Assembly (NCBI RefSeq): GCF_024623785.1
Contig: NZ_JANKBZ010000006.1
Location: 62,001-126,000, forward strand
Length of the DNA stretch: 64,000 nucleotides
Reading direction: 5' to 3'
Source: Archangium lipolyticum
Lineage (GTDB): Bacteria; Myxococcota; Myxococcia; Myxococcales; Myxococcaceae
Positions 8,677 to 16,212 of the stretch are shown piece after piece (the stretch's first letter is position 1; each line of letters starts with the position of its first letter). Below the pieces are notes generated by a model. The model worked only from the letters and a program-made list of their open reading frames with translations, was not told the origin of the DNA and searched no databases. Made by a program: the position numbers and the translations under genes.

Positions 8677-10269
8677 TCACCAGCGCATGCCGGCTCCCAC
8701 CGCGAAGACGGGAGTCACGGGCGTGCGCACGCTGGGGGCCTCCAAGGAGGAGACGCGCACATAGGAGGCGCGCAGACCGGCTTCCACGCCGAGGAAGAAG
8801 CCGCGCGTCGGGCGCACGTCGGCGCGCACCAGCGTGTCCAGGTGGGGCGAGAGCTGCCAGCGAGGAGGAGCGATGCGCCCGGTGAAGCGCTGGTCGAAGT
8901 ACGTGGCGCCCAGCCGCACGCCGCCCGACAGGGAGAAGGAGCCCAGGTCGAACACCTTGCGCGCTCCCGCCCGCAGTGCCGTGGCGGTGAGCCGGCGCTC
9001 GAGGCCCTCGCTGACGAGCACCGACCGGGCCAGCTCCACCTGCGCGTCCAGCGTGAGGGCCGCCGTGTCCAGGGAGAGCTGCACCGAGATGGCCGGGGTG
9101 AAGGGGAAGCCCTCCAGCACGCCGGAGCCACCGCCACCCCACACGCTCAGCGCAGAGGAGGTGCTCGGACCACCGCCCTTGCGCACGAGCTGGTCCAGCT
9201 CCACCACGCTCCACGGCGCCGCCGTCAGGTCCACCGACTGTTCTCCCCCCGCCACCACCGGGGCCTCGTAGAGCCGGTCCGGCAACCGGCGCTGGACGAA
9301 GTAGCGCCCGGGCATGAGCCGCGCCGTGCGCGCCTCGCGGGAGATGTTCGCCTCCAGCACCACCGCGCCCTCGCGCCGCTCCTTGCGGAAGAAGTACTGG
9401 CCCGGCTCGGACAGGCGCACCGACGCGAGCCCCCGCACCCGTCCGGGCCGCGTGAGCACCAGCTCCGAGCGTCCCTTCAGGTCATAGAGGTACGTGGGGT
9501 GCTGCACGCCGCCCATCGTCGCCACCGTGCTGGCCACGGTGCGGTCGGCGGCGTACTGGTACGCCTCGGCCAGGCTGACGAGCCCGTCCCCTCCATGGTC
9601 CGCCATGCCGCGCAGCGCGGCCACCAGGTGGTGGGTGAAGAAGGAGCCCTGGAGCGCATCCGACTCCTGCGCGTTCTCTCCGGCCGACGAGGAGGAGAGG
9701 ATGGCGAAGCCCTCGGGCATGCCGCGCGTCTCCACGTCCGGAGGCAGCGCGAAGGGCGCGGCCAGCCGGGTGCCCTTCACGCGCGTGGCCTGGCCGGAGC
9801 GGCACGCGTCCACCACCAGCAGCCGCGCCGCCGCGGCCGAGCCGGAGGTGAGGTTGCGCAGCTCCTCCCACGGCAGCAGCGTGCCGCCCAGGTGCAGCGA
9901 CTCGGCGTCCGCGTGGCCCGAATAGAAGACGAGCAGCACGCTGGAGCGGTCGTGCGCCACCTCCTCGCGGATGCGCGCGTTCATGCGCGCCAGCGCGGTG
10001 CGCACACGGTCCGCGTTCGGGTCGGCCAGCACCAGCACGTTCTCGGGCAGGAAGTCCCCGAGGCTGACGAGCACGTCGCGCAGCCGCTCGGTGTCCGAGC
10101 CCGCGTAGCGCAGCACCGGCTCATCCGCGTTTCCACGGTGGGCACCGATGAGCAACGCATAGCGCGACTCCCCCGCATGCGAGGGAGCCGCGGCCAGCAG
10201 CGCGAGCAGCAGCCCGGCGGCGGCGAGGCCCCGGGCTCCGAGGCTCAGGGCCCGCCCGACACCCGCCAC
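8677..10269 (-). CDS. Secreted caspase-like (C14) protease with beta-rich, barrel-like C-terminus
   Basis: A 530-residue protein starting at a GTG that overlaps the end of the anti-sigma gene by 25 bases; no other start precedes the signal peptide (LLLALLAAAPSHA, to about residue 32). The peptidase C14/metacaspase-like domain spans about 35-270, with catalytic His119 (VFYSGHAD) and Cys156 (LLVVDACRSG). Residues 290-380 are a beta-rich linker. Residues about 395-530 alternate hydrophobic and polar residues in several amphipathic strands and end in a terminal aromatic (VGAGMRW), as outer-membrane barrels do. It would therefore be a periplasmic or surface cysteine protease anchored in the outer membrane; the barrel is inferred. 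It is co-transcribed with the ECF sigma and anti-sigma genes. Confidence 0.82.
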   Translation of the reverse strand: MAGVGRALSLGARGLAAAGLLLALLAAAPSHAGESRYALLIGAHRGNADEPVLRYAGSDTERLRDVLVSLGDFLPENVLVLADPNADRVRTALARMNARIREEVAHDRSSVLLVFYSGHADAESLHLGGTLLPWEELRNLTSGSAAAARLLVVDACRSGQATRVKGTRLAAPFALPPDVETRGMPEGFAILSSSSAGENAQESDALQGSFFTHHLVAALRGMADHGGDGLVSLAEAYQYAADRTVASTVATMGGVQHPTYLYDLKGRSELVLTRPGRVRGLASVRLSEPGQYFFRKERREGAVVLEANISREARTARLMPGRYFVQRRLPDRLYEAPVVAGGEQSVDLTAAPWSVVELDQLVRKGGGPSTSSALSVWGGGGSGVLEGFPFTPAISVQLSLDTAALTLDAQVELARSVLVSEGLERRLTATALRAGARKVFDLGSFSLSGGVRLGATYFDQRFTGRIAPPRWQLSPHLDTLVRADVRPTRGFFLGVEAGLRASYVRVSSLEAPSVRTPVTPVFAVGAGMRW

Positions 10270-10964
10270 TCGTAGATGCGCTCGTGGCACGTCTCCTCCA
10301 GCGCGACCCCGGGCGGGGGCTTCGTGGGACACGTCAGCAGGCGCAGCCGCGTCCTCCCGTCCGGAGTGACGAGCGCGGCCACCGGCAACCAGCCGTCCGC
10401 GGGCACGGGTCCCTCGAAGTACGTCGTCCATCGGTCCTCCTCGTCTCCCTGAAGGATGAGCCAATCGGACGGGAGGGCGCCAGTCACGCGTGGCCGGAGC
10501 TGGTCGCCCGCGCGCAGGCCCTCGACCTCCTCCGCCGGGACGTCCTCGAGCGCGAGCACCCCGTCCCGCATCACCGCCACGTCGAGCGAGGCGGTGCCCT
10601 TGATGCGCTCCCCGGGCGGCGTCGCTCCGGGGACGTCCACGCCCATCATCGGGCGGACGAGCAGGAAGGCGGCGGCGGTCACGGCCGCGAGCGCGGGTGC
10701 CCACGTCCAGAAGGCCCACCCGCGGCGCGGAGGCCGTGAGGCGGCGGCCCGCTGGAGCTCCTCCGGAATCCGCTCCAACGCGGCGGCACGCACCTGGGCC
10801 CGCTCCTCGTCCACCCGCTGGCGGCAGTGCGCGCAGCCCGTCAGGTGCGCCTCGGCCGGGGCGACTTCCCCGGCGCGCAACAGCCCGAGCGCGAGCTGCG
10901 AGACGGACCACCCCGACAGGCAGTCATTGGAGGGCTTCGACCTGGGAAACAGCTCAGCCGGCAT
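10245..10964 (-). CDS. Zinc-finger anti-sigma factor (transmembrane)
   Basis: A 239-residue protein starting at the ATG at 10964, with AGGAGG six bases ahead. The cytoplasmic N-terminus has the zinc anti-sigma motif HLTGCAHC (His40, Cys44, Cys47), a single membrane segment lies at about 86-104 (WAPALAAVTAAAFLLV), and the rest is a periplasmic or external domain of 130 residues with no clear family. It should hold the co-encoded ECF factor inactive until an envelope signal arrives. It overlaps the sigma gene by 11 bases and the protease gene by 25 bases, so translation of all three is probably coupled. Confidence 0.88.
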   Translation of the reverse strand: MPAELFPRSKPSNDCLSGWSVSQLALGLLRAGEVAPAEAHLTGCAHCRQRVDEERAQVRAAALERIPEELQRAAASRPPRRGWAFWTWAPALAAVTAAAFLLVRPMMGVDVPGATPPGERIKGTASLDVAVMRDGVLALEDVPAEEVEGLRAGDQLRPRVTGALPSDWLILQGDEEDRWTTYFEGPVPADGWLPVAALVTPDGRTRLRLLTCPTKPPPGVALEETCHERIYEWRVSGGP

Positions 10965-11469
10965 GGGGAGCCTCCTTCCTGTGAACGCCTTGCAGCATCC
11001 GCTCGGCGTGCTCGCGGAACTTCTCGAGCCGCCGGCCCACGGTACGGCGGGGGATGCCGAGCAGTTCGGCGATCTCCTCGTGCTCCATGCCGTGGATGAA
11101 GTAGCAGGCGGCGATCTGGGCCTGCTCCGCATCCGCCTCGGCGAGCACCTTGCGCAGCGCCAGCCCATCCTCGGGCGAGTGGGGGCTCTCCGGCTCCCCC
11201 TGAGGCCCGTGAATCTGTTGCAGGCTGTCCCGGCGGCGCGCGTCGCGCAGCCGGTTGATGGCCAGGTGGGTGCTCGTCTTGTAGAGGAACGCGGCCGTGT
11301 CCCGCTCGTTGCCACTGCGGTCACGGTGCCGCAGGAAGCGGATGAACACCTCCTGCGCCACGTCCTCCGCGGCGGCGGGCTCTCCGAGGATGCGCAACGC
11401 ACAGTTGCGCACCAGCACGATGTGGCGCCGGTAGAGCGTGGAGATGTCGGGTTGGAGAGCGGGAGTCAT
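10954..11469 (-). CDS. ECF-type RNA polymerase sigma factor
   Basis: A 171-residue sigma-70-family factor. Region 2 is EDVAQEVFIRFLRHR..TAAFLYKTSTHLAINRLRDARRR and region 4 is the helix-turn-helix MEHEEIAELLGIPRRTVGRRLEKFREHA. Regions 1 and 3 are absent, as in ECF factors. The ATG at 11469 is taken as start; seven codons upstream are in frame but have no ribosome site. It heads an operon with the anti-sigma factor and caspase-like protease, and such factors usually drive their own operon. The 240-base divergent gap to 11712 should hold that promoter; no convincing GGAAC/GTC-type match was found. Confidence 0.92.
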   Translation of the reverse strand: MTPALQPDISTLYRRHIVLVRNCALRILGEPAAAEDVAQEVFIRFLRHRDRSGNERDTAAFLYKTSTHLAINRLRDARRRDSLQQIHGPQGEPESPHSPEDGLALRKVLAEADAEQAQIAACYFIHGMEHEEIAELLGIPRRTVGRRLEKFREHAERMLQGVHRKEAPHAG

Positions 11470-11711
11470 GGCGCTACAGCCAGAAGACACGCGAGCGCGA
11501 ATCCGCGGACACGGGGATTTTCACCCTCATTTTTTCCCAGGGTTCTTCCCAGCCCTGGCAAACCTCTTCACACCGGGGGCACCTTCCTTCCCACGAAGTC
11601 CCTCCAGGGTGAAGACCCAGTCCTCCAAGGCTGCCTTTTGACGGAAAAACCCCAGGGCACATCGGGTGCATGTCGGCCGCACGGCGGGTGAATCGCCCAG
11701 GGAGGCAGCAC

Positions 11712-14210
11712 ATGAAGTATCGGGGGTCGTCGAAAACGAGGTGTGCGGGGGGCGTCGCGGCACTGGTGTTGTTGACCCACTGCGCCGGCCCGGAGCCGGA
11801 GGCACGGGCAACGGACCTGGCAGTGCCCCAGAAGCCCGGCGTCTTGCGGCAGGAGGTGGCGTCACCCACGACGCTGACCTTCACGGCGAGCGAGGACGCC
11901 TACGTGAGCTACTCCGCCCAGATGGAGAACTTCGGCGGCGCCGACTCGTTGCGCGTGGACCTCTCGCCCGAGGAGTGGGGCTACCTGCGGTTCGACGTCA
12001 CGGGGGTGACGGGGACGGTGACGCGGGCGACGCTGCGGCTGTACGCGACGGAGAGCAGCGTGCTCGGGCCCCGGGTCTTCTCCTCCTCCAAGGAGTGGAC
12101 GGAGGAGGGCATCACGTTCCGCAATCATCCCGGCACGAGCGGCGGCGTCCTGGATGCCGCGGGGGCCATCTCCAGCGGCTCCTGGGTCGAATACAACGTG
12201 ACGAGCGCGGTGCGCGGCAATGGTCAGCTCGGCTTCACCCTGGTGGGCACCTCGAATGACGCGGTGAGCTTCGCCTCGAGCGAGAACAGCCGGGAGGATC
12301 GCCGGCCCCAGCTCATCCTCACCGTGGCGTCCGAACCCGACTGCATGCCGCGCACCGCCACGCGCATCTTCGACCCCCAGGCGACCTACGACGCACACGT
12401 CTCCCAGAGCCAGCCCACGCGCCGCTTCGGAAGCGAGCCTCGGCTGCTCGTGGACTCGGCACCCGACCGGCTGGAAGCCTTCGTCCAGTTCCGCTACGGC
12501 TACTCCGATGAGTGGCGGGTGCGGCAGACGAAGCTGCGGCTCTACGCCACCGATGCCTCCCCCGATGGCCCGCTGCTCTACCGCGTCAGCGATGACTGGC
12601 CCACCCCGGGGACCCAGGACTTCGATTGGAACACCCGCCCGGCACTCATCGGTGCCCCGGTGGGCAACCTCGGCGCCGTCGAGGCCGGCACCTGGGTGGA
12701 GTACGACGTGTCGAGCCTGGTGACGACCACCCACGGCATCTACAGCTTCGGCCTCGTTCCCGAGTCCACCAACGGGGTGGACTTCGTCTCGGCGGACTCG
12801 CCCTCGTACGAGCTGCGCCCCCGGCTGAACATCACCCTCGAATCCCCGCCCTACTGCTCCTACCGGGGCACGGGCGGCGGCCCCACCGGGTGGACACGGC
12901 ATTACGGCGGCGCGGGCACCGAGCAGTTGCATGCCATGGCCACCGACACGTATGGGAACTTCGTGGCGGCGGGCCAGTTCGGAGACGCTCCGTTCCCCAA
13001 CGGCAAGGGCTTCGCCCTCGCGCGCTACGCCGCGGACGGCACGCCCGTATGGACCCGTCAGGTGACCACGGAAAACGTGTGGGTGCGGGCCATCTCCCTC
13101 ACGCCCGACGGCAACATCCTCGTGGTGGGCTTCTACGATGGCGCTCCGGACCTGGGCACGGGCCCACTGCCCACCAGCTCCCAGCCCAATGCGCTCTTCC
13201 TCGCGAAGTTCTCCCCCACCGGACAGACCGAGTGGACCCGCGGCTTCGTCGCCACCTACGTGAGCCAGCCCGATGGAACACTCGAGCAATGGGCGATCAC
13301 ACCGTCGGTGGTGACCAGCGATGCCACGGGCGGCCTCATCGTCGTGGGCACCTTCTACGGCGAGGTGGACCTCGGGGGCGGAAAGCTCTTCGCGGGCTCC
13401 GCCAGCGTCTACCGCGAGGATCCCTTTCCGGGTGGCTTCGTCGCCAGATTCACCCGCGAGGGCCAACACGTCTGGTCGCGGGCTCTCGAGGCGAAGCCTT
13501 CCCAGGACCCGACGCGGATCCGCGCCGTGGCGCTCGACACGGAAGGCAACGCCCTCATCGGCGGCAGGGTGAACAAGGAAAACGACCTCGGTGATGGACC
13601 CGTGGCGAGCGCCGGGGCCTTCATCGCGAAGTACAGCGCCTCCGGAGCGTTCCAATGGAAGCGGCTGTTCCCCGAGGTTTACGGCGAGATCACCACCCTC
13701 CGGTACAAGCAGCCGCGCTTCGTGTACTTCGCCGCCAACCTGGGCGGAAGCTTCACCTTCGGAGGGCGGACGTACACGGGAGGCGATCCGGACGACCTGA
13801 ACTACCCGGACAACGTCAGCGGCTTCTTCGGCGCGCTGCACAACGATACGGGCACCGACCAGTGGATCCGCCAACCGGGGCTCGTCACCCTCAATGGGCT
13901 CGTCGTGGCGGACAACTTCGTCGCGGTCACCGGCAAGGGGCTCACCTATGATCTGGGCGGTGGAACGCTCGGGGGTTTCAACCCCAGTCCCTTCGTGGCG
14001 AGCTACACCGAGACGGGTGCCCACCGCTGGTCCCGCTCCTTCGACCCGGACCTCGGGGATGCATTCGGCCAGCCCCAGCTCTTCCTGGCGCCCCAGACCT
14101 CGGGACAGGTGCTGGTGGGCGGCAACTTCAGCACGCCCATCCAACACGACGGGACGACCTACACGCCGCGAGGCAGCTCCGACCTGCTCTACTTCCAGTT
14201 GAAGCCGTAG
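11712..14210 (+). CDS. Large surface lipoprotein with two DNRLRE/CBM96-like domains
   Basis: An 832-residue secreted protein. GGGAGG lies seven bases before the ATG at 11712. The signal peptide ends ALVLLTHC, a non-canonical lipobox because His precedes Cys24. Two copies of a DNRLRE-type beta-sandwich follow, about 55-205 (YLRFDVTGVTG...ATLRLYATES...WVEYNVT) and 214-385 (QFRYGYSD...KLRLYATDA...WVEYDVS). The rest (about 390-832) contains roughly six blade-like repeats, each with W-(T/S)-R and a following DxxGN, as in SBBP/beta-propeller surface proteins. Such proteins are thought to bind polysaccharide or act in cell contact. It is monocistronic and divergent from the ECF operon. Confidence 0.72.
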   Translation: MKYRGSSKTRCAGGVAALVLLTHCAGPEPEARATDLAVPQKPGVLRQEVASPTTLTFTASEDAYVSYSAQMENFGGADSLRVDLSPEEWGYLRFDVTGVTGTVTRATLRLYATESSVLGPRVFSSSKEWTEEGITFRNHPGTSGGVLDAAGAISSGSWVEYNVTSAVRGNGQLGFTLVGTSNDAVSFASSENSREDRRPQLILTVASEPDCMPRTATRIFDPQATYDAHVSQSQPTRRFGSEPRLLVDSAPDRLEAFVQFRYGYSDEWRVRQTKLRLYATDASPDGPLLYRVSDDWPTPGTQDFDWNTRPALIGAPVGNLGAVEAGTWVEYDVSSLVTTTHGIYSFGLVPESTNGVDFVSADSPSYELRPRLNITLESPPYCSYRGTGGGPTGWTRHYGGAGTEQLHAMATDTYGNFVAAGQFGDAPFPNGKGFALARYAADGTPVWTRQVTTENVWVRAISLTPDGNILVVGFYDGAPDLGTGPLPTSSQPNALFLAKFSPTGQTEWTRGFVATYVSQPDGTLEQWAITPSVVTSDATGGLIVVGTFYGEVDLGGGKLFAGSASVYREDPFPGGFVARFTREGQHVWSRALEAKPSQDPTRIRAVALDTEGNALIGGRVNKENDLGDGPVASAGAFIAKYSASGAFQWKRLFPEVYGEITTLRYKQPRFVYFAANLGGSFTFGGRTYTGGDPDDLNYPDNVSGFFGALHNDTGTDQWIRQPGLVTLNGLVVADNFVAVTGKGLTYDLGGGTLGGFNPSPFVASYTETGAHRWSRSFDPDLGDAFGQPQLFLAPQTSGQVLVGGNFSTPIQHDGTTYTPRGSSDLLYFQLKP

Positions 14211-14269
14211 GAGCCGCTGGCCTTCAGCCGCCCGGGAGGTGTGGGACCCCCTCCTTATAGTGCCCCGGG

Positions 14270-15214
14270 ATGGATTCCCGAGGCGCTCTCATCGCAAGTG
14301 GGCTGGTGCTCCTGTCCGTCCTGGCGGGGGTGTGGGTGCGGCGGCTCGCCGAGACCACGCCCCCGCCCGCCTCCACGCCTCCCCCCGGGTGGGCGCGGAA
14401 GGCTCCCGCCGCCGACGCGCCAGACGGCTCCGCCGACGGCTTCCTGGGGGTCATCGTCGCCAGGCAGTCCGTGGACCTCGCGCCCGTCATCGAAGGGCGG
14501 GTCGAGAGCGTCCGGGTCCAGGTGGGCGAGCGCGTCTCCCGGGGCGACATCATCGCCACGCTCGACACGCGGGCCATGGAGCGCGAGCTCGCCATCGCCG
14601 AGGCGGAGCTGCTGGAGGCCCGGGCCGACGAGCAGGTCGCCACCCATGAGCAGGAAGAGGCTCGCGAGCGCCTGAAGCGGCGCGAGCAGCCCCAGCAGCG
14701 CCTCACCGGCGCCGTCTCCGAGGAGGAGCTGGCCACGGCCCGCTACCAGGAGCGCGTGGCGACGGCGAAGCAGGAGCGCGCACGCGCCCAGGTCCAGCAG
14801 AAGGAAGCGCGCGTCAGACAGTGCCGGCAGCGCATCGAGGACGCGACCCTCGTGGCTCCTTTCGACGGGCTGGTGGCCAGCCGCCTCGTGGATCCCGGAG
14901 CGCTCGTGTCCTCCGGGCGCCCCATCATCCACCTGCTGCGCGCCGCGGGCCGCGAGGTGCGCTTCGCCATCCCCGAGCAGCGGGTGCTCGAGGTGCGGGT
15001 GGGCCAGCGCGTGCACGTGGCCGTCCAGGGCCATGAGGTGACGCTGGGGGGACAGGTCCACGACCTCTCCCCGGAGGTGGACGTGGCCGCCCGTGTGCTG
15101 TTCGGCACCGCCAGCCTGGAGGAGCCAGAGGGTTCTCCCCTGCCCTCGGGCACGGTGGTCCGGGTCTCCCTCGTCCGGGAGTCCGGGAACGACGGAGGAG
15201 TGACCGCCCCATGA
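14270..15214 (+). CDS. HlyD-type periplasmic adaptor protein
   Basis: A 314-residue membrane fusion protein: one N-terminal anchor (8-24), a split lipoyl domain (ARQSVDLAPVIEGRVESVRV...LVAPFDGLVASRLVDPGALV), a helical hairpin of about 90 residues rich in Glu/Arg/Gln, and beta-barrel and C-terminal parts. The length is typical of RND/MacA-type adaptors. It overlaps the second adaptor gene by four bases (ATGA), and the C39 ABC exporter follows, so the three form a tripartite exporter. No TolC-like outer-membrane gene is in the operon. A TATAGT hexamer ends eight bases before the ATG, but no matching -35 is seen. Confidence 0.88.
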   Translation: MDSRGALIASGLVLLSVLAGVWVRRLAETTPPPASTPPPGWARKAPAADAPDGSADGFLGVIVARQSVDLAPVIEGRVESVRVQVGERVSRGDIIATLDTRAMERELAIAEAELLEARADEQVATHEQEEARERLKRREQPQQRLTGAVSEEELATARYQERVATAKQERARAQVQQKEARVRQCRQRIEDATLVAPFDGLVASRLVDPGALVSSGRPIIHLLRAAGREVRFAIPEQRVLEVRVGQRVHVAVQGHEVTLGGQVHDLSPEVDVAARVLFGTASLEEPEGSPLPSGTVVRVSLVRESGNDGGVTAP

Positions 15215-16212
15215 GCCAGGACACCCCCAGCGGCCAGGCCCCGGAGGCGAAACCCGCTCCGGCGCCGAAACCCTCGGCCGCCAGCGTCTACCGGAAGGCG
15301 GCCCTGGACTTCTATCGCCAGGACCGGCGCGAGCAGGGAGACGTGCTGCACCTGTCTCCCGCCTGGGCGCGGTGGACGTACTGGCTGCTGACCGTCCTGC
15401 TGCTGGCGGGACTCCTTTATTGTCTGCTCGGCCGCGCGCACGAGTACGCCTCCGGCCCCGCCGTCCTGCGTGTGGAGGGGCGGACGGACCTGACGGTGCA
15501 GGCGCCGGGCGTGGTGGCCACCGTGGAAGTCCTTCCCGGCCAGCGCGTGGAGCGAGGACAGACGCTGGTGACGTTCCAGGCGCAGGAGGAGGCCGACGCG
15601 GCCGCCCGGCTGACGCGGGAGATAGAGCTCCACCTCGTGCGCTTCATGCGAAACCCCTCGGACGTCGCCGCGCACCAGGCGCTCACGACACTGAATGCCG
15701 AGCGGGAGCTGGCGCTCGCGCGCGTGGAGGCCCGCACCTTGAAGGCGCCCCACGCGGGAGTCGTGGGAGACGTGCGCATCCAGCCCGGCCAGTACCTGGC
15801 CGCCGGCACCCGTGTGCTCTCGCTCGTCGAGGAGGAGGCGCCGGTGTCGCTGGTGGCCATGCTGCCCGGCTACTACCGCCCCTTCCTGCGCCCGGGCATG
15901 CCGCTGCGCGTGGAGCTGGAGGGCTTCCGCTACGACTACCGCGAGCTGGTCATCGAGTCGGTGGGGGACCAGGTCATCGGACCCAACGAGGTCCGCCGCT
16001 TCCTGGGGCCGGACCTGGCGGATGCCCTCACCCTCGAGGGCTCCGCCGTCCTGGTGAAGGCCCGCCTGCCCTCGCACACGTTCGTCAACGAGGGCCGGGT
16101 GCTCGGCTACTTCGACGGCATGGTGGCGCGCGCGGAGGCCCGCGTCCGCACCGAGCGCATCCTCACCCTGCTCTTCCCCGCCCTGAAAGGACTGCTCCCC
16201 GATGACGTCTGA
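15211..16212 (+). CDS. Second HlyD-type adaptor protein
   Basis: A 333-residue adaptor with a cytoplasmic N-terminus of about 50 residues, one membrane segment (about 52-70, YWLLTVLLLAGLLYCLL), and a lipoyl domain split by a short hairpin (TDLTVQAPGVVATVEVLPGQ ... TLKAPHAGVVGDVRIQPGQYLA). A beta domain follows. The hairpin is shorter than in the first adaptor. Two different adaptors in tandem suggest they work as a heteromer or at different heights of the export channel; this is inferred. It overlaps both neighbours: ATGA with the upstream gene and 11 bases with the ABC transporter gene. Confidence 0.85.
   Translation: MSQDTPSGQAPEAKPAPAPKPSAASVYRKAALDFYRQDRREQGDVLHLSPAWARWTYWLLTVLLLAGLLYCLLGRAHEYASGPAVLRVEGRTDLTVQAPGVVATVEVLPGQRVERGQTLVTFQAQEEADAAARLTREIELHLVRFMRNPSDVAAHQALTTLNAERELALARVEARTLKAPHAGVVGDVRIQPGQYLAAGTRVLSLVEEEAPVSLVAMLPGYYRPFLRPGMPLRVELEGFRYDYRELVIESVGDQVIGPNEVRRFLGPDLADALTLEGSAVLVKARLPSHTFVNEGRVLGYFDGMVARAEARVRTERILTLLFPALKGLLPDDV

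Noticed and set aside
11531-11563. Hairpin CCAGGG/CCCTGG near a T-run as a terminator
   Set aside because: The T-run is on the wrong side of the stem for either flanking gene, and it is in a divergent promoter region.
14256-14261. TATAGT as -10 of a leaderless promoter for the first HlyD gene
   Set aside because: The hexamer fits and lies eight bases before the start codon, but no acceptable -35 exists 16-18 bases upstream; too weak to list.
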